A program made the translations under genes and the position numbers. Below are positions 26,597-35,636 of a DNA stretch of 41,311 bases, piece after piece. How positions within the stretch are numbered: position 1 is the stretch's first letter; every line of letters starts with the position of its first letter. The notes below the pieces were generated by a model that made no database searches, was not told the origin of the DNA, and saw only the letters and a program-made list of their open reading frames with translations. Source of the stretch: Chitinophagaceae bacterium (lineage in GTDB: Bacteria > Bacteroidota > Bacteroidia > Chitinophagales > Chitinophagaceae); contig CANFKE010000037.1 of assembly GCA_947447465.1 (NCBI GenBank), positions 1-41,311 of the forward strand, read 5' to 3'.

Positions 26597-26639
26597 GATA
26601 ATGAAAATCCCCGCAATCATTGCGGGGATTTTCATTATC
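26597..26639. terminator. Bidirectional terminator, perfect 20-bp inverted repeat
   Basis: Left arm gataatgaaaatccccgcaa (26597-26616), loop TCA, right arm its exact reverse complement (26620-26639). The GC core is flanked by AAAA and TTTT runs. It lies between the convergent TonB receptor and PhyH-family genes. Confidence 0.92.
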
Positions 26640-26661
26640 TATATCTATCATTTCGAGAGTA

Positions 26662-27543
26662 TCAATAGCCGTCATCGCCGCGCCAGTGTGCTCCCCAGCG
26701 TGGGTCGTGTGTTTCCGCGCAGCTGGCATACCTGATGTCTGTTGAAAGCCTCATACGTTCATCATTGCAATCTAAGGTAGCATGAATGATAAAAGGGGTG
26801 TGTAGTATAATGTCACCTGCTTTGAAGTCGGTATATAACCACGGTTTACCTGTAGTGTCTGCAATAGCCTTTAGGTCGGCGGTTATAGGTCGTTCATCCT
26901 TTTCTGGTCTTTTAAATCTGTTCAGTTTATGCCTTAGTTCATCCTGATCAGCATCATTAGAGTCTTTGAGATATACTATGCCTCCTCCTTCCAGTGGTAC
27001 ATCGCCCAGTGGTATCCATATAGAAACGATCTTCTTGGTTCCCTTATTGAGGTATGTAAAGTCGGCATGAGCGCATGAGGCTACTCCTGTATTATTATAA
27101 AAGTGGCGAATGGGGCGGCGTTGCAACAGGGCTACTTCTTCATTCATTAATGAGGTAGCGAGGTCGTGAATTTTTTTATTGCGGGTAAATTTTTCAAATA
27201 CTTCTGATGTAACGAACAAAGATGCCGGATGGCCCGGAAGCCCGTGACGATAAGGTGAAAATTGAAATGATCCGGAAAATACGCCTTGTCGTGGTGTAGT
27301 ACCTTTTTTTAAAATGATCGGGTCGAACATCTTAAAGTACTCTTCTCTTACATCTAATACCTCTGACTTGTCGAGAAACCCCGGAAGATAAACGTAGCCT
27401 TGTGTGTTTAACCTATGGGTCATATCTGCAACATCAGTCGCATCAGCGGTTTCTGCCAACTCAAAATATTGGGGGGTAAAAGGTATTGGCATACCATTAG
27501 AGAACAGATATGGCGGACGTTCTGCATGAGTACTCGTTTTCAT
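26662..27543 (-). CDS. Phytanoyl-CoA dioxygenase (PhyH) family protein
   Basis: A 293-residue Fe(II)/2-oxoglutarate oxygenase. The iron ligands appear as HAD (about 156-158, SCAHADFTYL) and a distal His in FIIHATLDCND (about 252), with an Arg in MRLSTDIRY placed to bind 2-oxoglutarate. The opening TQGYVYLPGFLDKSEV is typical of PhyH proteins. The ATG at 27543 is used; the preceding GTG gives only one more residue. Family members hydroxylate small molecules, for example ectoine, phytanoyl-CoA or natural-product intermediates; no neighbour points to the substrate. The gene appears to stand alone. Confidence 0.87.
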   Translation of the reverse strand: MKTSTHAERPPYLFSNGMPIPFTPQYFELAETADATDVADMTHRLNTQGYVYLPGFLDKSEVLDVREEYFKMFDPIILKKGTTPRQGVFSGSFQFSPYRHGLPGHPASLFVTSEVFEKFTRNKKIHDLATSLMNEEVALLQRRPIRHFYNNTGVASCAHADFTYLNKGTKKIVSIWIPLGDVPLEGGGIVYLKDSNDADQDELRHKLNRFKRPEKDERPITADLKAIADTTGKPWLYTDFKAGDIILHTPFIIHATLDCNDERMRLSTDIRYASCAETHDPRWGAHWRGDDGY

Positions 27544-27640
27544 CACACTTACACTTGTTGGTCATCAATATTACCTAAAATTATGGCATTATCAAAGTAT
27601 TATCACGACAAAATCAATAGGGTTAGTGATCAGTTACATC

Positions 27641-27648
27641 TAATTTTG
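27641..27648 (+). promoter_or_regulatory. Candidate -7 box TAATTTTG for the alcohol dehydrogenase gene
   Basis: Exact TAnnTTTG match 42 bp upstream of the ATG at 27691. No clear -33 element was found at 19-21 bp. Confidence 0.45.
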
Positions 27649-27690
27649 CAAGACTGAAAAACAAGATCAGAAATAAATAAATAATATAAA

Positions 27691-28734
27691 ATGATAGCAG
27701 CAAAAGGATATGCCGCACAGGCGCCAACGGCCGATATTGCGCCATTCAGTTTTGAAAGAAGGGAACTTACGCCCAATGATGTGCAGATAGAAATTCTTTA
27801 TTGTGGCGTATGCCACTCTGATCTGCATGTAGCGCGCAATGAGTGGCAACGTACCACCTATCCTGTTGTGCCGGGTCACGAAATAGTAGGCAGGGTAACA
27901 GCAGTAGGCAGTGCGGTCACAAAGTTTAAAGAGGGGGATCTTGCCGGAGTAGGGTGCCTGGTAGATTCATGCAGAGAATGCGTGAATTGCAAAAGAGGAT
28001 TGGAGCAGTTTTGTAAGAACGGCAGTACAGGTACATACAACAGCAAGGACAAGCACACCGGTGGTATGACCTATGGCGGCTATTCTAACAGAGTAGTGGT
28101 CGATGAAAGTTTCACTTTGCGTATTTCCGACAAGTTGCCGTTGGAGGCAGTAGCGCCACTGTTGTGTGCAGGTATCACTACTTATTCACCATTGCGCCAC
28201 TGGAAGGTAGGTAAGGGACATAAAGTAGGTGTGGTAGGTCTTGGAGGACTGGGTCACATGGCTGTGAAGCTGGCGGCATCATTTGGCGCTGAGGTTACCT
28301 TGCTGAGTACTTCTGCAGGTAAAGAGCAGGATGCATACAGGTTGGGTGCGACAAAGTTCGCATTGACAAATGATCCTGAACAGATGAAAGCACTGACAGG
28401 TTATTTTGATTTCATCATAGATAGCGTATCTGCGGAACATGACTATAATGCATACCTCAGTATGTTGGATGTTGATGGGGTGATGATATGTGTGGGCGCA
28501 CCGCCAACACCATCACAGATCATGGCCTTCAGTCTAATCGGCGGACGCAGAAGCCTGGCCGGATCATTGATAGGTGGATTGCCTGAAACACAGGAGATGC
28601 TTGATTATTGTGCTGAGCACAATATTGTTTCTGATGTAGAGGTAATACGTATGGACTACATCAATGAGGCTTATGAGCGCATGTTGAAAGGTGATGTGAA
28701 ATACAGGTTCGTTATAGATATGGCCACACTATAG
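27691..28734 (+). CDS. Zinc-dependent alcohol dehydrogenase (YahK/CAD type)
   Basis: A 347-residue medium-chain dehydrogenase. Catalytic zinc ligands are in CGVCHSD (about 37-43) and GHE (about 62-64), the structural zinc site is the four-cysteine loop CRECVNCKRGLEQFC, and the cofactor loop is GLGGLGHM (about 181-188). The pattern matches the cinnamyl-alcohol-dehydrogenase-like group (YahK, AdhC), usually NADP-dependent aldehyde reductases with broad substrates. It is monocistronic, with its own promoter box and a structured downstream region. A general aldehyde-reduction role is likely; the physiological substrate is unknown. Confidence 0.9.
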   Translation: MIAAKGYAAQAPTADIAPFSFERRELTPNDVQIEILYCGVCHSDLHVARNEWQRTTYPVVPGHEIVGRVTAVGSAVTKFKEGDLAGVGCLVDSCRECVNCKRGLEQFCKNGSTGTYNSKDKHTGGMTYGGYSNRVVVDESFTLRISDKLPLEAVAPLLCAGITTYSPLRHWKVGKGHKVGVVGLGGLGHMAVKLAASFGAEVTLLSTSAGKEQDAYRLGATKFALTNDPEQMKALTGYFDFIIDSVSAEHDYNAYLSMLDVDGVMICVGAPPTPSQIMAFSLIGGRRSLAGSLIGGLPETQEMLDYCAEHNIVSDVEVIRMDYINEAYERMLKGDVKYRFVIDMATL

Positions 28735-28760
28735 GCTGTAGCGGAATATTGGTAATAATA

Positions 28761-28820
28761 GTGGTGCTTGTATCATGTTTTATGATTTATACTCAGAAAC
28801 TGATCTCAGCACCACATTTT
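28761..28820 (+). terminator. Branched palindromic structure, possible terminator
   Basis: Outer arms GTGGTGCT (28761-28768) and AGCACCAC (28808-28815) are exact complements and are followed by ATTTTTAT. The enclosed DNA can form two smaller hairpins, ATCAT-GTTTT-ATGAT and TCAG-AAA-CTGA, giving a three-way junction. It sits between the convergent alcohol dehydrogenase and metal-exporter genes, ending at the exporter's stop codon. Confidence 0.4.
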
Positions 28821-29758
28821 TATTTATGGTCGCATATTTTTTCTTCGCATTGCACCGATGCTGACTCCAGTTCTATCGTAGAGTGGTGAATGTTCAGATG
28901 TTGCAGCTCATGTTTGATACGATGGACCAGCGCCAGTTTTTCATCAAATGATAATGCCTCGTCTGGTATGAGATGAGCCGTCAGTGCATTCTCAGTTGTA
29001 CTCATGGCCCATATGTGCATATGGTGTATGCTCTGAACGCCTTTTATTTTGAGCACTGATAATTCTATCTGCTGTTTTTTAATGTCGGCAGGAACTGCAT
29101 CTAAAGTAAGTCGAAGACTACCTGTTAGCAGTGACCATGTACTGATGAGTATGACCAGTAGAATGCCCAGACTGGCTGCGCCATCCAGCCAGTACCAATG
29201 CATATATTGTACAATGATGCCTGCGATCACCACACCCAGAGATACCAACGCATCGGCCATAAGATGCAGGTAGGCGCCACGCGTATTCAGCTCCTTGTCT
29301 TTATGCTTGAAGAATAAAAACGCTGATCCGAAATTGACGACAATACCTATGCCCGCTACTATGGCCATAGTTCCGCCGGCTACAGGATGTGGGTGCATCA
29401 ATTGTTTCACAGACTCATAGCTGAGCAACCCCACCGATACTAAAAGTATGACTGCATTGGTCAGTGCTGCAAGAATCGTGCTTTTCTTATATCCGTAGGT
29501 GAAAGAATCGGTAGGCTTGACCTTTGCCAGTCGGAATGCTATAAGGGATAAGATAAGACTGGCCACGTCTCCCAGATTATGACCGGCATCAGATAATAAA
29601 GCCATGGAATGATCGATAAATCCCATAGCTGCTTCTACGATTACGTAAGCACTGTTCAGAATAATGCCGACAATAAAAGCAGTACTTGCTGCATCTGCAG
29701 CACTTACGGTGTGATGATGGTGCCCCGCATGGCTATCATCATGACCATGATCGTGCAT
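28820..29758 (-). CDS. Cation diffusion facilitator metal exporter (ZitB/CzcD type)
   Basis: A 312-residue inner-membrane antiporter exporting Zn2+ or a related divalent ion in exchange for protons. The cytoplasmic N-terminus is His-rich (MHDHGHDDSHAGHHHHTV). Transport-site residues are in SDAGHNLGD (TM2, about 60-68) and HLMADALVSLG (TM5, about 163-173). Six membrane segments are followed by a cytoplasmic C-terminal domain containing HHMHIWAMSTTENALTAHLI. The H/D pairs favour zinc over manganese or iron. The next leftward gene upstream (29805) is 46 bp away, so the two may share a transcript. Confidence 0.92.
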   Translation of the reverse strand: MHDHGHDDSHAGHHHHTVSAADAASTAFIVGIILNSAYVIVEAAMGFIDHSMALLSDAGHNLGDVASLILSLIAFRLAKVKPTDSFTYGYKKSTILAALTNAVILLVSVGLLSYESVKQLMHPHPVAGGTMAIVAGIGIVVNFGSAFLFFKHKDKELNTRGAYLHLMADALVSLGVVIAGIIVQYMHWYWLDGAASLGILLVILISTWSLLTGSLRLTLDAVPADIKKQQIELSVLKIKGVQSIHHMHIWAMSTTENALTAHLIPDEALSFDEKLALVHRIKHELQHLNIHHSTIELESASVQCEEKICDHK

Positions 29759-29804
29759 GATTTCCTTGTTTTATATATGCAAGTTACGGCAAAAGGGCGG
29801 GAGG

Positions 29805-30614
29805 CTATTTTTGAGCGAAAAGATCCTCCAGTAATTGCTTATTGAAACGCACATCCATATCTCCATCCACAACATGATAGGCTGCACTGACAATGATGCT
29901 TCTGACGGCGCTGGTCATAATAGCCACAAGACCCATTCCTCCAACAAATAGCCCGATACCGAGTCCTTCGTTCACTAATTCTGATACAGCGATGGCTACA
30001 ATGCCTATGATCAGGAATGACAATAGTACCAATCCACTGAAACTGAAATTAGCTACTACAGCCTCTCCCCACTTTTCTTTCATCAGTTCAATTGATTTTT
30101 TGGTCGCATCAATAGGCGTTAGTTTTTCATATGCGATAACCGGTATTACAAAGAAGGTCGCTGCACTCCATGCAAATCCTAAAATACCTACTATGATCTT
30201 GCCTATTGTTCCCAGGTTGTCCTGAATTGCTTTTAAGATGGTTCCGATAGTAGCTGAAAAAATTGCCCACATAAGTATCAGACCTATCCTGCTTAAGCTA
30301 AAGGATAGACCAGTTGATACAGATGCCTCTTCACCTCTGAAGTAAAGCGTAGTGCAATGTATCAGCGCCATATTAAAAAATACGATGACAAAATAGGCAA
30401 CAAGATAGAATAGGAATAAGATGGGGTACATCTGGTTGTCTGTTGCTATGGCATCGAAGCCTGATGTATAGAAAACACTGGCAAAGAATGATCCGATAAC
30501 GGCCAATAAGGTTATGCCGGACAATATAGGAAATACCATTAATTGCTTGTTGGCGTTCAGCACCCTTAGTGCATTCATAGCGATATTCCAGCCTTTGGAT
30601 ATTCTGGTAAACAT
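29805..30614 (-). CDS. DUF6159-like integral membrane protein
   Basis: A 269-residue polytopic membrane protein with about six hydrophobic segments. It begins MFTRISKGWNIAMNALRVLN, followed by KQLMVFPILSGITLLAVIG. This opening resembles, from memory, the DUF6159 family found in several bacterial phyla. It has no known function and no catalytic motif. A small amphipathic region (EKLTPIDATKKSIELMKEKW) may be an interfacial helix between membrane segments. It lies 46 bp upstream of the metal-exporter gene on the same strand, and is divergent from the dGTPase gene. Confidence 0.72.
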   Translation of the reverse strand: MFTRISKGWNIAMNALRVLNANKQLMVFPILSGITLLAVIGSFFASVFYTSGFDAIATDNQMYPILFLFYLVAYFVIVFFNMALIHCTTLYFRGEEASVSTGLSFSLSRIGLILMWAIFSATIGTILKAIQDNLGTIGKIIVGILGFAWSAATFFVIPVIAYEKLTPIDATKKSIELMKEKWGEAVVANFSFSGLVLLSFLIIGIVAIAVSELVNEGLGIGLFVGGMGLVAIMTSAVRSIIVSAAYHVVDGDMDVRFNKQLLEDLFAQK

Positions 30615-30717
30615 AGTTGTTTGTGGTTATGGATCAGTAAGTAAATATATGTATATTTTTCAATGAATCAAAAACTGTTCTTTTCCATTATTCCCCGCAT
30701 TGTCGCATCTTTACAGC

Positions 30718-32112
30718 ATGAAATGGGAGACGTTATATACAGACCGGAGAACAGGTGAGCGCGAAGTGAAGGGCAGGACCTATGATCCGGTTCGCAATCC
30801 TTTCCAGAGAGATTATGACCGTATTATCTTTTCATCGGCGTTCAGAAGACTGCAGAATAAGACGCAGGTATTTCCTCTGCCGGGGTCTGTATTTGTGCAT
30901 AACAGGTTAACGCATAGTCTGGAGGTCACTTCCGTAGGAAGATCTCTGGGTAAGGCAATAGGTGAAAGGATAGCCGCAAGATATCCTGATAGCAGCATTG
31001 AATTCAGAGAGTTCTATCGTCATGAGCTGGCGTCGGTCATTGCGTCGGCGTGTCTGAGTCATGATATCGGCAATCCTCCGTTCGGTCATTCGGGTGAAGA
31101 TGCTATACGTACTTTTTTTGAAGGTATGGAGGGAGATATGCGCACCATGATCACCGATTCGCTCAGTGAGAACCAATTGATGGATTTCAGAAAGTTTGAA
31201 GGGAACTCTAATGCGTTTCGCGTACTTACACATAACTATAATGAACCTGAGCCCGGCGGCTATCGTTTGAGCTTTCCTACTTTGGCCTCGATAGTTAAGT
31301 ATCCATGTGCGTCATTAGAAGGATTCAATAAGCATACAGGGCTCATTGCCACAAAAAAATCAGGCTTCTTTGATTCTGAGATACCTACTTATGTGCAGAT
31401 AGCAGAAACTTTGGAGATACCGCGTATAGCGGGGCATGATCTGGTTTTTGCCCGACATCCGTATGTATATATCACTGAGGCTGCAGATGATATCTGTTAC
31501 AGGGTCATAGATCTTGAGGATGCGCATAGATTGCACATAGTTTCGCTCGAAAAATTCATCAGCCTTTTTCTGCCGTTCTTCAATGAAGATGGAGAAGGCT
31601 ACGGATCGCAGGCTTATGTGTTGAAGAAGATAGGCAACATAAATGATGATAACCAGAAGGTGCAGTACATAAGGGCCAATTGGATCAACCTGATGATACA
31701 AAAGATGGCAGATGTGTTCATGGCGCATGAGGCAGAGTTGCTGGCAGGTACCCTGCAACACGATCTGCTGAAATGCCTGCCCGAACGCGAGTCGAAGCTG
31801 ATAGATGCCATCAATCAATTCTCGGTCAAATACATTTATAATTATCGATCTGTAGTAGAGATAGAGATCGCTGGTTATAACATCATTGGCGGCCTCTTGA
31901 AGGAATTTGTCCATGCCGTATTATACCCTAAGCAAAGCCGTTCTGCCAAATTGATAAGGCTGGTATCGCCGCAGTTCCCACTTACACTCGATCCCGCCAG
32001 AAGATATGAGGACATACAAAGTCTCGTAGATTTTATTGGCGGTATGACAGATCTTTACGCAATAGACCTTTACCGCAAGATAACCGGTATTACTATTCCC
32101 GAAATAAAATAA
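30718..32112 (+). CDS. dgt: Deoxyguanosinetriphosphate triphosphohydrolase
   Basis: A 464-residue HD-domain enzyme that cleaves dGTP to deoxyguanosine and triphosphate, controlling dNTP pools. The opening pattern RTYDPVRNPFQRDYDRIIFS and FRRLQNKTQVFPL is family-specific. The metal-binding His and Asp residues are in RLTHSLEV (about 63-70) and SHDIGNPPFGH (about 115-125). The ATG at 30718 is used; an in-frame TTG at 30700 would place the start in poorly conserved sequence. queA begins 2 bp after the stop, so the two are co-transcribed. Confidence 0.92.
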   Translation: MKWETLYTDRRTGEREVKGRTYDPVRNPFQRDYDRIIFSSAFRRLQNKTQVFPLPGSVFVHNRLTHSLEVTSVGRSLGKAIGERIAARYPDSSIEFREFYRHELASVIASACLSHDIGNPPFGHSGEDAIRTFFEGMEGDMRTMITDSLSENQLMDFRKFEGNSNAFRVLTHNYNEPEPGGYRLSFPTLASIVKYPCASLEGFNKHTGLIATKKSGFFDSEIPTYVQIAETLEIPRIAGHDLVFARHPYVYITEAADDICYRVIDLEDAHRLHIVSLEKFISLFLPFFNEDGEGYGSQAYVLKKIGNINDDNQKVQYIRANWINLMIQKMADVFMAHEAELLAGTLQHDLLKCLPERESKLIDAINQFSVKYIYNYRSVVEIEIAGYNIIGGLLKEFVHAVLYPKQSRSAKLIRLVSPQFPLTLDPARRYEDIQSLVDFIGGMTDLYAIDLYRKITGITIPEIK

Positions 32113-32114
32113 GT

Positions 32115-33335
32115 ATGCACCCGAAAACACTCAGAATAGAAGACTTTACTTATGATCTGCCTGAAGGCCGTATCGCTCAGTATCCATTGCAGCAAAGGGA
32201 TGCCTCTAAGCTATTGATCTATAAAGATGGGGGCATAGCTGAAGATACCTATGCTCAACTTGCAGATCATATACCTGAAGGAACATTGATGGTATTCAAT
32301 CAAACAAAGGTGGTACACGCCCGCTTGCCGTTTGCCAAGCCAACAGGGGGAGCTATCGAGATCTTCTGTCTGGAGCCGCATAGCAGCCATGCCGATATAC
32401 AGACTGCCATGTTGCAGAAGGGACAGGTATGGTGGAATTGCTTAGTAGGTAGTGCAAAGAAATGGAAGGATGGTATCACACTCGAGCTGTCATGCCCTGA
32501 AGCCGGGTTTGTGTTGTCTGCTACAATGGTCAATAAAAGTGACTCTTACTACACTATTCAGCTTGATTGGGACAAATCCGAAATGACATTTGCTGAAGTC
32601 TTGCATCATGCCGGGAAGGTGCCATTGCCGCCATACCTTAACAGACTTGCAGATGTGAAGGACGAAGAAAGGTATCAGACCATTTTTGCAAAAGATGAGG
32701 GCAGTGTGGCTGCACCTACAGCCGGATTACATTTTACCGATAAAGTGATGCAGGCACTGAAGATGAAAAAGGTGGACAGCGCATTTGTGACCCTTCATGT
32801 AGGCGCCGGCACCTTTAAGCCGGTAAAAAGCGATACCATGCAGGAGCATGATATGCATGCCGAATGGATAGAGGTGAGTAAGGATGCAATTCTGAAATTG
32901 TTACAACATGGTAATAACAAGATCGTATCTGTTGGAACAACGTCACTTCGCACATTGGAAAGTCTGTACTGGATAGGCTGTAAATTGCATAAAGGACTGT
33001 CTGTGGATATGGAAGGGATCGCCATCGATCAATGGGATGCGTATGAGTTATCAGACCCCTGTACGAGGATTGAAGCACTCACTGCTTTGCTGCATTACCT
33101 ATCCTCAAAGCATACAGATAAGCTGGTGACCCGAACGCGAATACTTATTGCTCCGGGATATACATTCCGAGTAATTGATGGGTTGGTGACTAATTTCCAT
33201 CAGCCACAAAGCACGCTGCTGTTGCTGGTGTCTGCGCTTATTGGCCAAAATTGGCGTAAGGTTTACGGGTATGCAATGGCCAATGATTTTCGTTTTCTTA
33301 GTTACGGAGATGGTAGCCTTCTTTGGAAGGAATAA
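32115..33335 (+). CDS. queA: tRNA ribosyltransferase-isomerase QueA
   Basis: A 406-residue SAM:tRNA ribosyltransferase-isomerase that builds epoxyqueuosine at the wobble base of tRNAs with GUN anticodons. Recognisable segments are FTYDLPEGRIAQYP, FNQTKVVHARL, GKVPLPPYLNR, YQTIFAKDEGSVAAPTAGLH, TLHVGAGTFKPV and TNFHQPQSTLLLLVSALIG. The protein is longer than the roughly 350 residues of E. coli QueA, as in Bacteroidota homologues. It directly follows dgt and converges on tamL with a 12-bp gap. No queuosine riboswitch was seen upstream. Confidence 0.95.
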   Translation: MHPKTLRIEDFTYDLPEGRIAQYPLQQRDASKLLIYKDGGIAEDTYAQLADHIPEGTLMVFNQTKVVHARLPFAKPTGGAIEIFCLEPHSSHADIQTAMLQKGQVWWNCLVGSAKKWKDGITLELSCPEAGFVLSATMVNKSDSYYTIQLDWDKSEMTFAEVLHHAGKVPLPPYLNRLADVKDEERYQTIFAKDEGSVAAPTAGLHFTDKVMQALKMKKVDSAFVTLHVGAGTFKPVKSDTMQEHDMHAEWIEVSKDAILKLLQHGNNKIVSVGTTSLRTLESLYWIGCKLHKGLSVDMEGIAIDQWDAYELSDPCTRIEALTALLHYLSSKHTDKLVTRTRILIAPGYTFRVIDGLVTNFHQPQSTLLLLVSALIGQNWRKVYGYAMANDFRFLSYGDGSLLWKE

Positions 33336-33347
33336 TGATATCTATAT

Positions 33348-35621
33348 TCAGAATGGATAGCCGATAGCTATGTTCAGTATCAGATTCTGGCGCCTCCATT
33401 CTTTATCATTGAATGCTATCTTATTGAATACCCATCGGTCTTCTTCTGCCAGCCACGGCTTGCGTACCGGCATGCCCAGATCCAATCGCAGTACAAGAAT
33501 ACTGAAATCGAACCTCAGGCCAATACCCATGTCCACCGCCAGTTCTTTAAGAAAGCTAGTAGAGAATTTGCCTCCGGGGAAATTCTTATTTTCTCTGTAC
33601 AACCAAATATTGCCTGCATCTGCAAATACGGCTGCGTTCAGGAATTTATAGATGTTCCGGCGTAGTTCTATATTCCCTTCCAGCTTTATATCGCCTAGGG
33701 TCTCAATGAATTTTGTGGTGTCAGTATTGAAAGATCCCGGTCCTGCCAGTCGCGATTGGAAGCCACGAAGATCGCTGTTGCCTCCTGCCCAGAATTGCTT
33801 GATATTGGGTAGCTGTGCCGAGTTGCCATATGGGATACCTATTCCCGCCATGATGCGGGTAGCAATATTGGTACGGTCAGTAAGGCGCAGGTAATAACGG
33901 AAGTCAGGTTGCAGTTTCAGATATTGTGCATACACAGATCCGAATAATATCCGTTGATTGGTCTTGTAGTCAGCTTTTTGTGACAGACCCAGCAGATTGC
34001 CAGACAGGTCTATCAGACCATCGAAATAGAAGGCATGCTTCCGTGCATTGGCCGATTGTGAGCTGTAGGTAAACTCATAGGTCGGTCCTACAATGATACC
34101 ATCAAATATGAGGTTCCCGTATCTGATATTGCTGATCTTGCCCAGCGTATCCGTGTTCACATAAGTAAGGTTGAATGGGAATAGCTGGTGCTCTTTATGG
34201 CCTCCTTGTTTCCAGTCATATCCATATGAGCCCGTATAAGAATTGATGCGTAATAGTCCCGATTCATATTCATACCGGTACTTCAGTTTCACTAATGTTC
34301 TTGGTAAGTAGCGGCTTTGAGTTTGTATATTGATGAAAGGCACAACGAACCGGGGAAAAGAAAGATTCATCTCCGTTCCTAAATTATAGATATTGGGCTT
34401 CTTTTGCTCTCCTGTATATTGCGCTTCAAAGCCGCCATTTATTTTGAACTGAAGCTCTTCCGCACCTTTGAATGTATTTCTGTTCTTCCAGCTTATACTG
34501 CCTCGTGTACCCGCTCGGTTGTCGTTTTGTGTCAGAGCACCTAATTCAAATCTGAATGATTTTTTTGGGTAGGGGGTAAGGTAGTAATAGACATCCAGCA
34601 GTGAATCGTTAATAGCAGCGAATCTGTTCTTTACGAATTTGAAAGTACCCATGTTGACCAATCGGCTGAGCGATGCATTCTGATCACCCAAGCTATACAG
34701 ATCATGCGGTTCAAATACCATTGACTGAGCAAACAACTCAGGGTTGAATTTTTTATGAGGGTCTATTATATAGTAATTATCCTGCTTTACTTTTTCAGAA
34801 TTGTCTGTATCATTTGCGGTGCCCTGAAGGCGATAGTCGGCATATATAAAGATGTCGTTGATCTTGTATCGTGTATATGCTTCAGGAGGTATCTCCTTGT
34901 GTTTCAGTTGTACTTTTATATCTATTTTATTATCACCAACACCGGTATCAGCTACAATAAGTATATAGTCAGGTTTAAAGTAGAAATATCCTTTCTCTTT
35001 TAGAGCTATGTCTATGCGTGTTCTTTCAGCTTTGGCAACAGATAGGTTGTATGGTGATCCCTTTTTCAACAGTGTTTCTGAAAATCCCGAATCAATATCT
35101 TTCGCAATAACAGAAGAGTCGTATTTAAAGGATACGTCTCGTATGGTATATTGCTGGCCTGTATTGACCGTCATGGTCAATGTCGATCTTTTCTTTTTGC
35201 TTACTGCCAGAATAGCTTCTGCTGTTGCATTGAAATAACCTCTGTTTTGCAGATAGTTCTCCGCAAGGGCCACATTGGTAGCTGTTCTCACCATGCTGCC
35301 TGTAACTGGCGGCTCGCCGGCTTTTTCTCTTAATATTTTACGTAGCCCCTTACTTTTTTTGGGTTTTCCTGCAAGATTGTAGAACGATAATTTGAAACGT
35401 ATCCCCATTGCCTTCCTGTTGGGGTGCGGTCTTACCAATCCGGTAAGGTCTTGCATCAATATTTTCCGCTCCTGTTTGGTTCCCTCAAAGTTCCTGATCT
35501 TAATTCTGTTTCCTATAAACAGGCTTTCACCTTCTGCGAGATGCTTACTGTTGCTGCAAGCGCTCAGCAATAGGGCACAAGATGTGAAAAGAAGAATGAA
35601 GATAGATCTGGGTGATAACAT
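33348..35621 (-). CDS. tamL: TamL, BamA/TamA-family outer-membrane lipoprotein
   Basis: A 757-residue outer-membrane protein. A lipoprotein signal ends in LLSAC, giving lipidated Cys22, which separates the Bacteroidota TamL form from the non-lipidated proteobacterial TamA. It is followed by POTRA-like domains (about 30-330, containing GYFNATAEAILAV and GYFYFKPDYI) and a C-terminal 16-strand barrel. The barrel includes GNSDLRGFQSRLAGPGSF, matching the conserved loop 6 region of the Omp85 superfamily, and the final strand LNIAIGYPF. It lies 15 bp downstream of tamB. Together they are expected to link inner and outer membranes for protein or lipid delivery. Confidence 0.9.
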   Translation of the reverse strand: MLSPRSIFILLFTSCALLLSACSNSKHLAEGESLFIGNRIKIRNFEGTKQERKILMQDLTGLVRPHPNRKAMGIRFKLSFYNLAGKPKKSKGLRKILREKAGEPPVTGSMVRTATNVALAENYLQNRGYFNATAEAILAVSKKKRSTLTMTVNTGQQYTIRDVSFKYDSSVIAKDIDSGFSETLLKKGSPYNLSVAKAERTRIDIALKEKGYFYFKPDYILIVADTGVGDNKIDIKVQLKHKEIPPEAYTRYKINDIFIYADYRLQGTANDTDNSEKVKQDNYYIIDPHKKFNPELFAQSMVFEPHDLYSLGDQNASLSRLVNMGTFKFVKNRFAAINDSLLDVYYYLTPYPKKSFRFELGALTQNDNRAGTRGSISWKNRNTFKGAEELQFKINGGFEAQYTGEQKKPNIYNLGTEMNLSFPRFVVPFINIQTQSRYLPRTLVKLKYRYEYESGLLRINSYTGSYGYDWKQGGHKEHQLFPFNLTYVNTDTLGKISNIRYGNLIFDGIIVGPTYEFTYSSQSANARKHAFYFDGLIDLSGNLLGLSQKADYKTNQRILFGSVYAQYLKLQPDFRYYLRLTDRTNIATRIMAGIGIPYGNSAQLPNIKQFWAGGNSDLRGFQSRLAGPGSFNTDTTKFIETLGDIKLEGNIELRRNIYKFLNAAVFADAGNIWLYRENKNFPGGKFSTSFLKELAVDMGIGLRFDFSILVLRLDLGMPVRKPWLAEEDRWVFNKIAFNDKEWRRQNLILNIAIGYPF

Positions 35622-35636
35622 TTGATAGCCCGGGTT

